The notes beneath the pieces were generated by a model. The model saw only the letters and a list, made by a program, of their open reading frames with translations, made no database searches and had not been told where the DNA came from. The translations under genes and the position numbers were made by a program. A stretch of DNA of 64,000 nt from Gymnorhina tibicen. Taxonomy: Eukaryota; Chordata; Aves; Passeriformes; Artamidae. Shown piece by piece: positions 13,201 to 50,299 of the stretch (positions are counted from its first letter, which is position 1; each line of letters starts with the position of its first letter). The stretch is taken from assembly GCA_013399875.1 (NCBI GenBank), contig VXAZ01009309.1, positions 1,491,224 through 1,555,223 on the forward strand. The letters run 5' to 3'.

Positions 13201-15110
13201 TGGCCTAAAATAAACTAACTTTAATTGTTTTCCTCTAGTCTTTCCCTGGACAGTAATTCCAAGTGTTACTTTTAGCAACTCTAGTGTATGAAAGGAGCTT
13301 TGGGGAGAGAGTTCTGTTGTTGTGAACTGATGTCCCTGCAAGGCTGAGAGCACTTGGAATGCTGGTATAGATTGGCCGGGCTGGTATAGATTTGGCCCTC
13401 CCGGAGAAACTGGGGTTTGCCCCTGCTCCAGGAGCTGCAGCAGCTGTGCCACACTCCCGTGTGCCAGCCTGGCCGTGGTGTTATTAACCCGCCCCAACTC
13501 ACTGGCAAGGGGCTTCCTGGGGCTCCTGCAAGTGTGGTGCCTCCAAGATGTTGATCCTGTTTTGCTGTTCAGAGGCATGTTGCTTGATGCTGGAGGGAGG
13601 ACGGGGTGCCATGTCTGGTGGAGAATGCAAAGACTGAGGAAGTTTCTTTAGCAAATGAAGAGCTAGAAGTGTCTTTTGTGCTCTTGTGAGTGGCACAATG
13701 GAGATGACATCATTATCTGTAAGGAGAAATTAAACTAATTCATAGCCCTGTAGGAAATGTAAAGAGACCAAACCAGCAAAGTTGTGTCTGTAGTCTTAAA
13801 AATGCCATCCACTTGGGACTGGTACATTTATCCTGAGAGCTCCTGTTTCTCTCCCCAGATTTTATTTGAAATTCAAAAGATAAAAAAAGATTGACTGTAA
13901 CTTCTCAAGTTGGAGATCAATTACTTAGCACACTTGTGTTCTCCAAAGATACTGGAGAATACAGTATTACAGACACCTAATTTAACTAACTTTTCTAAAA
14001 ATTTCAATGACCTGTTAAAAATAAGCAAACAAAAGAAGGCTGTGGAATTCATTACTCATCTCAGGATGTTCCTACGGATAAGACTGACAGACAGAACTTA
14101 CACTGAGAAATTAATCTTGTAACCTAGCTTGTGGTCTACAAACTGGGCATTTCCACCACTGATGGTCCCTGCTAAGGTCATCCTTTTTTTTTCATTTCCA
14201 TGGCTGTGCCGTGCCGTGCGAACTGGAGAGAGGAATAATAGATGAGTTGTGCAAGTGAAGTTGGCAGATATGACAGCACATGCGTGCAGTGGAGATTTGC
14301 TGAGGCAAGAGGATGCCGGATTGAGCCAATTTAAAATATTTTTAGACTCATGGTTTTCCAGGGAAATAGGACTTTTGTTTTTATTTATTAATTTTGTAAA
14401 TCTCTAAATATGTTTGTGGTTCTTTTTCTTCCTCTTAGCCAAGCTGGGACTTCCTACTACAAGATCTTGTCCAAGGCAGATGGTGGACTTGGGTCACAAA
14501 TGACAGTTCTTTTTCTGCTGTCTCAGGCTGTGGGGTGTTTTACTTTGATGGATATTGTTGCTAGCTTTCATGCCTAAGTAACCTAATTCAAATCTTTTGG
14601 TAGGGCTGTCATGCATTTGAAGTAAATGATTGTGTTCTGAGGCTGAAAACGGATGGCAGCCAGGGTACCCTTTCCCAGAGAGAAACCCCAGTGCTCTCTG
14701 TTGAAGGGGTGCTGACTTCTGAAGGGTTTCAAAAGAGCTAATTTTGTTCTAAACAGCCCAAGATTTTAGTTACAAGTTCTGTTTCAGACCTTTCTGTGGC
14801 ATTGCATGTTGTGACATTGAATCAAACTTAAAATAACGTGGTTGGATGGGCAAGAGATAGCAAGAAAAAACACTTAAAACCATAAGCTTTTAGTAACCCA
14901 GAATGTTTGACAGTGTGTTCTTTGACGAAACAGCCAGTTAGTCAGGAAGTATAAAATTAACCTGAACTTGTTCAGGAGTCAGAGTAGAACTAAAACATGG
15001 GAAAAGTCTGATGGAGGATGTGCACTGGCTGGGAGCACAAGAGCTTTTTACACAATACTCACAGTTTAGTGATCTTCTATTCCAAATCCTTTTAATCTTT
15101 CTCCTTAATT

Positions 15111-15128
15111 AAAAAAAAAAAAAAAAAA
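15111..15128 (+). repeat. A18 homopolymer
   Basis: Eighteen A residues followed by GAAGAAG. It may be a simple homopolymer or the tail of an old retroposed copy; the sequence to the left (CTTTCTCCTTAATT) does not resemble a gene or element that I know. Confidence 0.9.
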
Positions 15129-18100
15129 GAAGAAGTCACTGAGGCAGCAAGACTGACATACTAGAAAATGCATTTCAGGGGAAGAGTCATGAATGTTTAA
15201 ACTGGCTGAAAGGCAGCCGGGCACAGTAACCAGGGGGGTTGCAACACTGAAAACACGGGGTCTGTATAACTGACATCAGGGAAGAAATTCTGGGGAGAAA
15301 CTTCCTTAGACTTCACCATTGAGGGTTGCTGAAATTTTAGTCAGAAGGAGCATTTATTCTTACAAACTTCTTACTGCTTTGACACACTTCATGTAAACAC
15401 TGGGGAAACACAACTCTCAAAGACATATTTGCATTGTGTTATTTGTAAGAATTACTAAATTTGCTTTGTTTATAACCAGAGCTTTAGAATCCATGTTGCT
15501 TTTCTCTTTCCTCTTGCTGATTCCCAGGACGTGCATTAGCCTGGGCTGCAGAGCAGGGGACAGACAGTAGAGCCAAAGTGTTTGGCCGTTGCCTCGTGGA
15601 ACTGATGAAAAGTGCAAACCACCAATACAAGCAGATCCAGTGTTACTGTAGGACAGTTTGGGCTCCAGACTCTCTCTTTTTGTTGAAATTTTGTTTCATT
15701 TATTGCCAACGCAGAGGGAATGCCACGCTTTCCAGTCTTTTCCATGTGCGTGCCTTTGCCTCCTTGGCGGCAGTTCCCCCATCCCGGCTGAGTCGCTGGG
15801 CTGCAGCTCGAGTCCACCTGCAGAATCCCATATTCTATGGGATATGAATCACAGCAGCAAAGAAACTGGGGCACTGCAGCTATTTCGGTGAAGCCGAAGG
15901 GTGCTGGGGAAGGAATGTCCCTGTTCTGAATCTCCTCAACATCGTGGCTGCTTCCCGGGGTGGTTTCTGGACCAGCGAGAGCCTTGCAGGTAAAGGCAGC
16001 GCTCACGAATCCAGGGATGTGGGGAGTCTCTGGGAGTTTGGAGATGTGCAAGGCTTTAGTGCTGGGATGTGATGCAGGCCAGGGCTGGGGTGGTGAGGAC
16101 CCAGCATGGCACAAACTGGGTGGAGGAGGTAGAACTGTGATTCTCTTTTGGAGAATGTGATGTCATTTCAGGCATAGATCCAGAACTTTGCTTAAACCAG
16201 CTCTGTCTCTGGGAAAATGACATTGCAGATGGTGAGTGTCATTTCAGTGTAATGTAATCCTGTTATTAATTTAGTTAATTCTTCAACTGTAAATGAATGC
16301 AGTCTGAGTTAAGAATTTCAGATGATTTTGAGTGTGGATGTCACATTATGACTGCAAAGTACCTTCATGTTTCCATTCACCAGTTTAGCCAGGGAAGCAG
16401 GAATGCAACAACTTGAGGTGTCTCAAGTCACAAATCAGTTCAGTGTTTCACAGATGTTGAGAATCCAGTGGTGGTTTCTGCCTTGTCTCAAATGAATACT
16501 TTGCTATTCATTATTTATGTATTATCTAATCTGTGACTTTTTATTTAAGACACCTGCCAAGAAATGCACCCGTTAAGGTATTTTGTTTTCTGCAGTGCTC
16601 AGTTTTACAAGCAATTCAGTTTTGCGTATTTCTGACTGGCTGAACGGGAAGAACATTAAACTGTTTGTGTGTCAATTTGTTGTTTAAGTTTCAGCAGCCA
16701 GTTTTTACAACTTTTTGCACTTGGTCTGTCTCTAGTCAGTCCTGCATCTGGACACCCATACCAGAAGGTGAAGGCAATTTCAAAATGATTTCATTAGAGC
16801 CCCTCTGTAGCCCTGGCTGTGCTGGGGGTTGTGCAGGTTTCAGGGAATGTGAAGCCAGATAAAAATCTAGAGGGAGATCTATTAAAAAATACCTCGAGGT
16901 CTGCAGCTGGTGTGCTGCTCTGAAGACCACCTGGTGAGTGAGGTGAGTACCTTCCTGTCCTCAGGAGTCTGTAGTAGGTTCAGTCCCTACGGAGGATTTA
17001 TATTCTTTCCAAAACTGTTATCTTTCTTACACATTACAGTGCAATAGCTGCAGTTATTTCTGCTAATGTCTATTTCTTTCTGAGACTGGATGGTGTGATT
17101 CTATCCAAAATAGAGCATTTTTTTCTTCAAATGATTGCATATGTGCTCACACAGTGCCTCTGTTCTTCCTTTTTTAACCTTCCTGTTAGGCTGGTAATGA
17201 TTTCCCCTTAGACCATCTTTTCACCTTCTTTCCAGGAGCTAAAAATATGAGCTACACTCTGCACATCCCTGTTTCCTTTACCTTAATGCATTAATTTAGA
17301 TGAAGCAATTGCTTGCCTTTGATTCTTCAACTTCTTTAATTTCTGTACCAATGAGATTTCTTTTGGCTCTTTTTCCATTCCTTGCTCCACAGTGGAGGGG
17401 AATCCATGTGTTCACTGATTTTTCAGTTGCATCTCTGACCCGAGGGTCCCCAGGTTCTCCATCTGTGCCTTGGCACAGATGGATTCTCTCCAGGAGCTCT
17501 CCAGTAGCTTCCTGCATGCTGACAAGTGGGCAGCTGTTTTCCTTGCACTGTGAGCATTGTCAGAGCTCTGGACCCTGGAAGGTGACTTTGATTCCTCCGT
17601 TTCTGATGGTTACAGGTGCTGTGGATCCAGATCTGGTTATCAAGTTTGTGCCTACCCTGTCTTTGGCACTTAAAGCTGGGCGTGGGGGCTGCCTGGCAGG
17701 GGCTACTCCCTAGAGATCTCTGAGCACAGCAGCCTTTGCTCGAAATATTATGAGAACTGAACAGGCAGAAGTAATCCCAGACTCAAGTATTTGTTGTATG
17801 AAGTATAAGAGTTTGCCAGAGGAAGTACCTTTTCAGCTTCTAACTATAGTGTTGCTTTGTAATTATTCATTTGGATGGAAAATTCCAGCCTTCTAAAGGT
17901 TATCCCAGATGCAACTTTGCCAGGAAATGCATTACACGGGAAATAATACAACTCCTGTGAATACACAGTCTCCAGGTGAAATTGGATGATGAGCATACTG
18001 TTGGAAGCAGTCTGAGCCTTGTTAAATGTGTCCCAGTGTTACAGGGCACTGCTTTCCAGAATGCTGCTGGGGCTCTGAGTGGCCAGGATTTCTCTCTGTG

Positions 18101-21100
18101 TAGTGGGGAAGCAGGAAGTTCCATACAAGGAGCTGGGATTTTAAATAATGAATATCTGCACAAGGCACAGGTCAGTCATATTTTGCAGATTTCTCTGCCC
18201 TGTGCTCCTTTCTGAATCCTCATGAATTGTATTTCTTATCTGTTCCCCCCAGTTTGTTGATACTTTTAGCATGAGGGAAAACTATTTTGATATTTCTCTG
18301 TCAGTTATTTTGACATTAATCAACACTGCAGATCTTGTTTTGTTTGGTGTCTGGGTACATCATAAAGAGAGTTGCTGAAAGAGTTCAATTACAATATCAG
18401 CATCTCTGCCAAATGTATTGAGCTGTTCTGAAAAGCGGCTTGTCTTTTCTGACCCAGATACACAGTTTCCAACTGTGGGAGATGCTGCCAGAAAGACTCT
18501 TGGCAGAAGGCCAGCAATAAAATTATACTGCAGAAAAACACAACATATTTTCAGCAGCACTTTGTGTGGTGTGATGAAAAAGTACCTGTCTTCTGAATGC
18601 AAAGCAGAGGCTAAAATAAACTTCCAATTTGAAGTTGCAAGCCTCTCATTCTGACTTTAGAAGGTAACAAAAACCAGTATAAATTCCAGTTATTTTCTGT
18701 TACTGTGTCTGATACACCTCGGGCTGTGTTAGATACTCACTGCTTTGTTATTAGCAACCTCTGTTGTTCTTGCTGCCTTGTCAGTATAAACTCTGTCTGC
18801 TCTTGGGGTGCTGCACACTGCGAACTGCAGTTCTCCTGGGCAGATACTGGTGTCAGGGTAGATTCAGGTGGAGGGTGTTTTTAGTGCTTCAGCTGAATAT
18901 TGTTAGTGTGTGCCTTCTTGATGGAGCATTTCAAACCAGTTTTCATGGCGTTCTACTTGGCCTGGCCAGGAGCCTGAAGAGCAGCTCACTGAAGTGAGGT
19001 GTTTGGAGCTCTGGTGTCCAGTGACCCCAGTAACACTTCTGTGCAAGGTGCTGCTGCAGGGGAATACTGGGGTGCCAGACACAGTTCATATCTCCTTTCT
19101 AGAGGCTCAGGGTACCCTAATTCTGGTATTTCAGTCCCTATGGAATGCAAGTACCTGCTACTCCTGCCTTTTCACTTCTCTCTTCACAGGCACTCAGAGG
19201 TAGCTGAGCATATTCATCACCCCTGGCTGTTTAACTGTTTGTCCCCTGGGAATGCAGCTGCAGATGGAGGAATATCTCCTACTACAAAAGCCTCATCTGA
19301 AATACTTTTTGTTTGTCTTGAGCCAAAGCATAAACTTCCTCTGTGAAGGATGGGATGTTTAATGGAAATGTTGCTACAGTGTCATGGTGTTTTAATAACA
19401 TTTCTAATGTGTCAAATCCCCAGTGATTTTAAACCACACTGCAGACTCTGCTCGGCTCTGCTGTGACCTGGTTTGGAGACAGAGATTATTTACTCTTGTT
19501 TTACACTTCAGGGGCACATGATGCAGAGCAGAAGTGACTTTTTCAAGGTCACCGAGGTCTCGGTGGTGCAAGGAGCTTCCTGTACAAGTTTTCTTGCAAG
19601 TGTGGGTGGCTGCCCCTAGGTAAGACAGCCACACATTTAAATCTCGTGCTTTTTTAATCTGGGCATCAGCTGTTACTTCCCCGAGGATGAAGGAACAAAT
19701 ATCCTGCTATAGTCTGGTAGTGGAATGAGGCTGTTGGATTTATGGAATTGCTGCTCACTTCACATAATGCTTTCTGATGTATTTGGTGCTGAGCTGTGTT
19801 ATGCTGCCTTAGTCCATATGGTTGGAGCAGATTTGATTTTGGTTTTCCTTAATTTAATTCTGTGTGCTGTCAAATGTACTTTATTCTGTATATTGTGTCT
19901 GCACTTTTATAGTAAACTCCCTCCTGCTTAGTGCTTTTGTTGAAAATGTTCTCTCAAAGTCTGAACTAAATTAGGGTTTCACTCCTATGCGTGTTTCTGA
20001 AATATTCGTAGGATGTTAATGACTTGGAAGATATCGTGTATCAGCTTCAACTCAATTTTCAGGATTTTTTTCCAGCTTTCTGAATTTTATAATAAAGATC
20101 CCTTTGTAATTCATCTGTCTGCACCCTGACTTCAGCCATGCACTGCTGAAAAAAAGGGCAGGTAAAACAGAGCTCATAAATACCTTCATCCAACAACCTT
20201 TACTTGTCACTGAAAACTGAACCTGTCTTGAAAAGAAGAAAACAGGTCACTGGCTGCTAAAGCAGAGTATGGAGAGGTGTTGGTGTTTTCAGCTCATCAG
20301 CCCAGCAGAGATCACCCCCACTGTGGCTGTGACACACTCATTTCCAGCCTGTTTTGGATTTTCCAAGAACCCCGGGCGGGAAGCACCCGGCACAGGCAGG
20401 GCTGCCCTGAGGAGTGAGTGTTTGCAGAGCTCGGGCGGCTCTCCCAGACTTGCCCTCGAGACAGCAGCCTGCTCAGCACTTACTGAGCACCAGAACTTGC
20501 TCAGCCAGCTATCTCTGTCCATCTGCTTGCCACAGCCTGGGCGAGCTGATAGGCAACAGCTTGCAGTAGTCTTGGGAGGGAGGCCGGGCTGGAGTGCTGC
20601 TGGAGTCTGGAGACATTGTACTGGGCATATGCTGAAGTCAGCAACACATTCCAGTGCCCTTCTCTCTGCCTGGAATTGCCAAGTTCCAGCTACCAGCGAA
20701 GATAACAAACCGAAAATGTGAAATGTGGGAGTGACAGGGAAGAAGAGTAGGTGAAGATAGCTGAAATTCAGTTTGGAGAGAGAAATAATTTGAAATACAT
20801 TATCTAGAAATGTGTCTCATAAAAGTCTCTCTAGTTTGCTATTTGCTGACTCAAGTTAATATTATTAAAAAGCAAAATGACCTTGTAAAGAGTATGGCTG
20901 GTTCTGGAGATGGTGAAAGGCTGTTGAGTGTGGAGGAGCTTATGACTAGCTCACAAAATAAATACTGCCAAAGCAGTGATCTTTGCTTAGTTTTCCTCCC
21001 AGCTGCCCCTGTCTGATTTCCAGGATCTCTTAAGAGAAAGAACATCCCCTTCCTTGATTGCTTCTGGGAAGCAATTTAGTAGAGTGTTAATACACCTTGG

Positions 21101-22564
21101 TGGGCACAGGGCCTCTGTGATGAGAAGTGGGGTCAGTCAGGGTTTTCATTAGCTTGCTTTTCCCAAGTATTTTTAGTATGACTGCGCTTAACTCTCTTGG
21201 GGTTTCTTCCTTGGCAATTTTCAGCTGCTGGAACAGACAGGCCCCTGCACAGTGTTCTTGTCTGGCTTTTTGTTTTACCCGGTTCTACATCCTAAATGCA
21301 GTGGTGTGACATGCAAACAACTATCAGGCCCTTGCTGCCAAAGCTACTGGTCCTGTAAGCCTGCTTAATTTCTTCCTAACTAGGGAAATAGGGAAGCAAG
21401 ATCTGTTGTTACCTTTTCCCCTGTCACATTCAAATCTCTGTGGGATGCAACATTTTAATTATTCCCTGTCACATCACAGGTTTAAGTATCTCCTCAGCTT
21501 TCAAGTCATCTCACCTATCCCTTTGCTGTTGCCAAACATGCTTTTAATCTCTAACAATGTCAGGCTTCTCTGACACACAATATGCAAAGCATTGCTGGAG
21601 AAGGGGGGTCAGCATACGGGAGAAAAGGAAAACATTTTAGTATGTGTGTGTCAATCTGCAGAAATTTACTGACTGGGTTTCCAATTGCTTCAAAGCGTTG
21701 CTGGAGAGCTGATGCAACAATATGTGTAGTGAAAGGAAAACAGGAATTTTCTGCAAGGACCGGAGCGTCTTGCTGTGCAGTGAGCTTATGCTTCCCTCTC
21801 TCGCATTACCTGCTCTGTTATTCTGCTCTTCTCTCTCACAGAGCATTTCTTTGCAGTTTTATGCTGCCAGTGCTGGTTTTGTTTCCCAGTTTAGTACAAG
21901 AAGGCTGCTCTTGCAGGATCTTTTCCATGCTGTGTGCTGGGAAAGGCAGTGCATGGGCAGCACAGGCGGTGTGGGTGATTTCAGCTCCTCGCAAGTCAGA
22001 CGTCTGCAGTTTGTTAGAATGTGCTTGTCTGTCTTTAAATAACAACTTGCAGTTATTGCAACCTGAAGCCTTGGTTCTTGTGCAGCATCTGACACAGGAT
22101 TGAGGGCTCCACTGAGGATTTCCACAGAGAATTACTTTTTGGTAATTAAATGTAGTGTGTTTGATTCCTAACACGCATGTGACACTAAAATAGAGACTTC
22201 TTGAGCTGGTTTCACATAGACCATGTTTGCCATGTTGGATTTCCTGTCATCCTCATCCCAGAAACTGGGATTGCCAGGTGGCTGACAAACCTCCCTGGAA
22301 TCAGCTCTAACTGGCACGGGAAAGTCGTTTACATGTGTGTGGGCACATCGTAAAAAGTTGCTTTCCACAGTGACATCTGTTTGCTCAGATATAAATGGAT
22401 CAGCGATTGTCCCATCTGGAAGCTGGTGTGCTCTGATCAGTGGTTTGCCTTATGTGCTGCATCCAGCACTTCTGGAAAGAACACGCCATCACTGCTGGTT
22501 TCAAGTTGTTTTTCTCTTTTTGCAGGTGAATTAGAGAAAGTGACTCCCAGAGCGCCTTGGCTGT

Positions 22565-22576
22565 ATGAACTCCTGA
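22565..22576 (+). CDS. Minimal uORF (3 codons) in the STRBP 5'UTR
   Basis: ATG AAC TCC TGA within the UTR exon. Such a short uORF usually allows re-initiation downstream. Whether it is translated is unknown. Confidence 0.4.
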   Translation: MNS

Positions 22577-22599
22577 GCTGTCAAGGGACTGAGAGGCTT

Positions 22600-22692
22600 A
22601 TGAAGAGGTTCTGTCAGGCAAAACAGTGCTTAGCAAAGACACCAAGGAGGAGGGAAAAGGAGAAAGGGAGGGAGAGAGAGCTGAAACACTAA
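22600..22692 (+). CDS. 30-codon basic uORF, in frame with STRBP
   Basis: ATG at 22600 opens a 30-residue frame that ends with TAA at 22690-22692, six bases before the STRBP ATG at 22699. The distance between the two ATG codons is 99 bases, so both are in the same frame, separated by TAA CAA ACC. The peptide is very basic, with a TPRRREKEKGRERELK core. Its ATG context is weak (C at -3), so leaky scanning to the main start is expected. A regulatory role is inference; the reading frame and its position are seen directly. Confidence 0.5.
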   Translation: MKRFCQAKQCLAKTPRRREKEKGRERELKH

Positions 22693-22698
22693 CAAACC

Positions 22699-47111
<24,413 letters not shown>

Positions 47112-47480
47112 CAAATGGCAGAAGCTAATTCCTATTGATTGAACAACACAGTACAGTACAGAATGTTAGAAGAAAAAAAGCCTTTTTATCCTGTTTTCTT
47201 TGAACACATACTTGAGCAAAGTCATTTGTAAAGAAACATCTTTTTCCTACTTTTTGATTTTAACAAAATGCAAATTTAGTTCTCTAAAACTTGAAAAAAA
47301 TGTTCTGTGAAATGTTACCTCATTTTCAAATAACTTATACCAGCCTTCTGTTATAGGGAAGAACTAGAAGCTTAAATCTTACGTTTTAAATGAAGTATCC
47401 GATTATGTAAAATTAAATTTGTGAAGGATGTATAGAATATAAAACACTGATCACAAATAAACTGTTTTGTTGTAACACAA
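47112..47480 (+). other. STRBP: STRBP 3'UTR, proximal form
   Basis: AT-rich sequence running from the stop to the first good poly(A) signal at 47456. The end point is approximate. Longer forms are likely because further signals follow. Confidence 0.65.
47456..47461 (+). terminator. STRBP: Proximal poly(A) signal AATAAA
   Basis: AATAAA followed at once by a GT-rich element (CTGTTTTGTTGT), 345 bases after the stop codon. This is the best first cleavage site for STRBP mRNA. Confidence 0.65.
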
Positions 47481-47580
47481 GAGTACTGCCTGTTTCCTAA
47501 TGCAGTCACACAGACTCAGTTAATGACCTGTATTTGCTGTAGGATTATTAAATGCAGGGCATAGTTCTTTAAAAAACAAA

Positions 47581-47586
47581 AATAAA
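47581..47586 (+). terminator. STRBP: Candidate poly(A) signal AATAAA
   Basis: A second AATAAA, in an A-rich run, 125 bases after the first and followed by ATTAAAAA. It has a poorer downstream element. Confidence 0.3.
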
Positions 47587-47659
47587 AATTAAAAAAAAAC
47601 CAAACCACACAATAGAAACTTTACAGTTAACATTTAACTTTGTAAATATTATGGTGTGT

Positions 47660-47665
47660 AATAAA
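47660..47665 (+). terminator. STRBP: Candidate poly(A) signal AATAAA
   Basis: GTGTGTAATAAACTTAG, followed within 40 bases by TTGTTTTATC. A plausible alternative cleavage site for STRBP. Confidence 0.45.
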
Positions 47666-48866
47666 CTTAGTAAAATATGGGTTAAAATATTGTTTTATCT
47701 TATTTTTTATAGTTAAGCATCAGTACCTGAGTTTCCTTATAGATCAGCATACTGTAACTGTGATTTTAGACACAGTCTTAATTATCCAAGAAGACTTTTC
47801 ACTCATACACAAAATGCTGAAAAACAAAAGAAACAAAGGGAATTAGTCTGTCTCTGTATACGGCTGCATTCTGTGAAACAAGTATTAAACAAAGGAAGTT
47901 CCCACAGAAGGATGCAATTCCAGGGATACACCTTACACCCGTATTGCCCAGAGAAAGGACAATAATGTTACATCAGGTTCTTTAGAGCTCAAAAGCTACG
48001 TTTTCCTTTCTTTTCTGTTTTTACCAAAAAAAGAGAAAAAAAAGAAAAAAATTCCACTTGTTCTTGTGGCCTTCTTCACTTTTAAGATTGTCTGCCCACC
48101 CTTGATTTTCCATCCACCATTTCTACAGAAAGCATTTTAGTTGTCAATTGTATATGAAACCAAAGGTTCTCCTTTCCCCCCTTACATTTATAAGAATCTA
48201 AAGCAGCAACAAGGTCCCCATGAAAACTTGCTATTTAATTGTCCCAGTTCTTGTTGAGTGCTGCTGTGAAAAGTGACACACTTCAGCCATAGGCCAGTAC
48301 GTTTTTAAGAGTTGGTGCTCAAACCCAGAGTCCTCTTTTTGATGAGGAGTGTGTGCACCTGTCTGAAATTCCAGGACAGGCCCCAGCTCCGCAACTGCAG
48401 TCTCCATGGATTGTGGACTGCTGTGGGCTCTAACGAGGGATTCCAGTGGTCTTTATTAAGGTATCACCCCACAAATAAGCAGCATTGTTGGTTGCACTCT
48501 CTCCTCAGCCCTCACCCGATGCTTTTCCATAGGCTGGCTTTAGTTCCTGCTCTTCCAAAGATTTGCCTTTATCCCCTGTTCTCTAACAGACTCTGCTGCT
48601 GAGGCAAGGGGAGCTTTATCTGCGTTGAGGGTGTTGTAAGACCGGTGCTTAAAGCAACTTAAGTTCCTCCTCCCCACAGCCCCCTTAGAGGGAGAGAAAT
48701 ATTAGAAAAGCTGAATAAGGGGTGGCTTATAGAACAAGCTGCTTTCCCTGGAATTAACTGCAGCTGTTATTCTTAAGCTAAGTATTTGTGCTTAGGAATG
48801 TGTTTACATTTCCACGGTTCTCCTTCTGCCGTAGCTCTCGCTTCCGTTTGGTGTCGGTGGTACTTT

Positions 48867-48872
48867 AATAAA
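48867..48872 (+). terminator. STRBP: Candidate distal poly(A) signal AATAAA
   Basis: TTTAATAAAACG, about 1.75 kb after the stop. A possible distal end for STRBP mRNA; not otherwise supported. Confidence 0.25.
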
Positions 48873-49830
48873 ACGTAGATGATTGCCCGGGAGGGTGAGC
48901 CTGGTGTCACCCGCGGAACACAGAGCAGGGGCCGGGGATGGAGCCAAATTGAGAGGTGCTCAGAAATCACTGATCTGTTTTGCTGGCCTATGGATGAAAG
49001 GAAGCCATCACGGAGCAGAAAAAGCATGGCTGATCAGAGCCCATTTTTGTTAATCAAATATTCATTAAAGGACTCTTTCCTCCGCAGACATTTTTCCCCC
49101 CCGCCTCTTTTGGAGTTCCCCTGATTGGCAACTGTTTGTAGTTTCCTTTTTTTTTCCTGAATCCCCAGCTTTGTAAAATTACAAACAAAATATTCTGTGA
49201 ACCAATTCTATACAATGAACATTTGTAAGCCAAAAACTTGTTCTTATTTCAAAGACAAGAAGGGCGCTATGCTCTTTTCCAACATGATGGCAGTCATTTC
49301 AGATGATTTATAGAAGTCATTTTTTATTTTTTGTCATTTGTTGGGAGTTACTAACCACATTGTAAACTTGCCCCCTTGCTGCATATTTTACATTTCTCTG
49401 CTTTACTGAAAATATGAATGAGCTGTCAGTTCTTTGTTTAGAAAGTGGTAACCTTGGAAGTGTTAGATGTTTCAATACCGTCAAAGAATTCAAAGTGCCC
49501 ATTTTACAATGAAAATTCCACTTGCAGCTGAAAGAGCAGAGAAATTTAAATGGAGCTTTAGCTTCAGCCAGTCTCAGAAATTAACGTGAGGTTTTTGCTT
49601 CTCTGCTCTTCTCCCACTGTAGGTGGTTTTTTCATTGACAGTCCCTATTGCCAGCCTCTCAGCATCGCACCTTTTATTATTCACTTGGGCCCTCAAGATT
49701 TCTTCTCTGACTTCTAGAACCATCAGGTTGTGTGGCTCCAAATGGCATTTTGTACATGTCTTAAAAGCAAGAAAAACATGGCTCGTTTTGAGGTTTCTCA
49801 ACTTCAGACATGGAATCGGAGCTTTTTTCC

Positions 49831-49849
49831 TTTTTTTTTTTTTTTTTTT
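49831..49849 (+). repeat. T19 homopolymer
   Basis: Nineteen T residues followed by five A. On the minus strand this is an A19 tract. Length is likely variable. Confidence 0.9.
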
Positions 49850-50286
49850 AAAAAGTGTTTTTCTCACTTCTTGAACTTTGCTCCATGTAATGAAAAGCAA
49901 TACTTAGTCCAAGCCACAGTCCTCTCTTTGGGTACATAGCAATAGATGTGTATATACTCCTGGTTATTTCTTTACACTAGAAGGGGAAGGACTGGTGTGT
50001 TGAGGGGGGAAAAGCAAACACCAAACCAAGGCACAACCCGGGTCGAGTGCTGCTTCAAGCAGTGAAATTTGCCTTTACTTTTACTATTGAAGTCCTTCAG
50101 AATTTTAATACTATGCTGTATTTGCATGTTTCCTATAGAAGTTGCTACAGAGCCGTGCAATGGTCGCTCCTGAAGCAGCAGTGCTTTGTACCATTGTGCA
50201 TGTCAGCAGACATGAAATGTAGCAAAATGGCAGAAGAAAAAAAATAGAATATATATTTTTTTCCAAAATGTAACTGAATGATATAT

Positions 50287-50299
50287 TCTCTCTCTCTCT
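50287..50299 (+). repeat. (TC)n microsatellite
   Basis: About six to seven TC units after ATATAT. A short simple repeat. Confidence 0.9.

Larger units (their letters stand above)
1046..22525 (+). other. STRBP: Presumed STRBP intron 1 (about 21 kb)
   Basis: This is the stretch between the CpG island and the 5'UTR exon. It is AT-rich with no recognised coding exon. It contains a short GA run near 10577-10590, an A18 tract at 15111-15128, an old CR1 3' fragment near 10196-10250, a small imperfect duplication of GCTGGTATAGATTGGCC-like sequence near 13361-13398, and a strong tandem donor-like site near 16934-16943. The open frames here (up to 215 codons on the minus strand at 7482-8129) have no family resemblance I can name. 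Additional alternative 5'UTR exons could lie here unseen. Confidence 0.6.

Noticed and set aside
20269..20721. 150-codon plus-strand and 139-codon minus-strand frames over the same bases
   Set aside because: Mirror-image open frames in a GC-richer patch, no domain resemblance and no splice context; typical of chance.
22381..22692. 103-codon frame running through the intron 2-side acceptor into the UTR exon
   Set aside because: The part before 22526 is intron by the splice signals; only the segment from the ATG at 22600 was kept, as a uORF.
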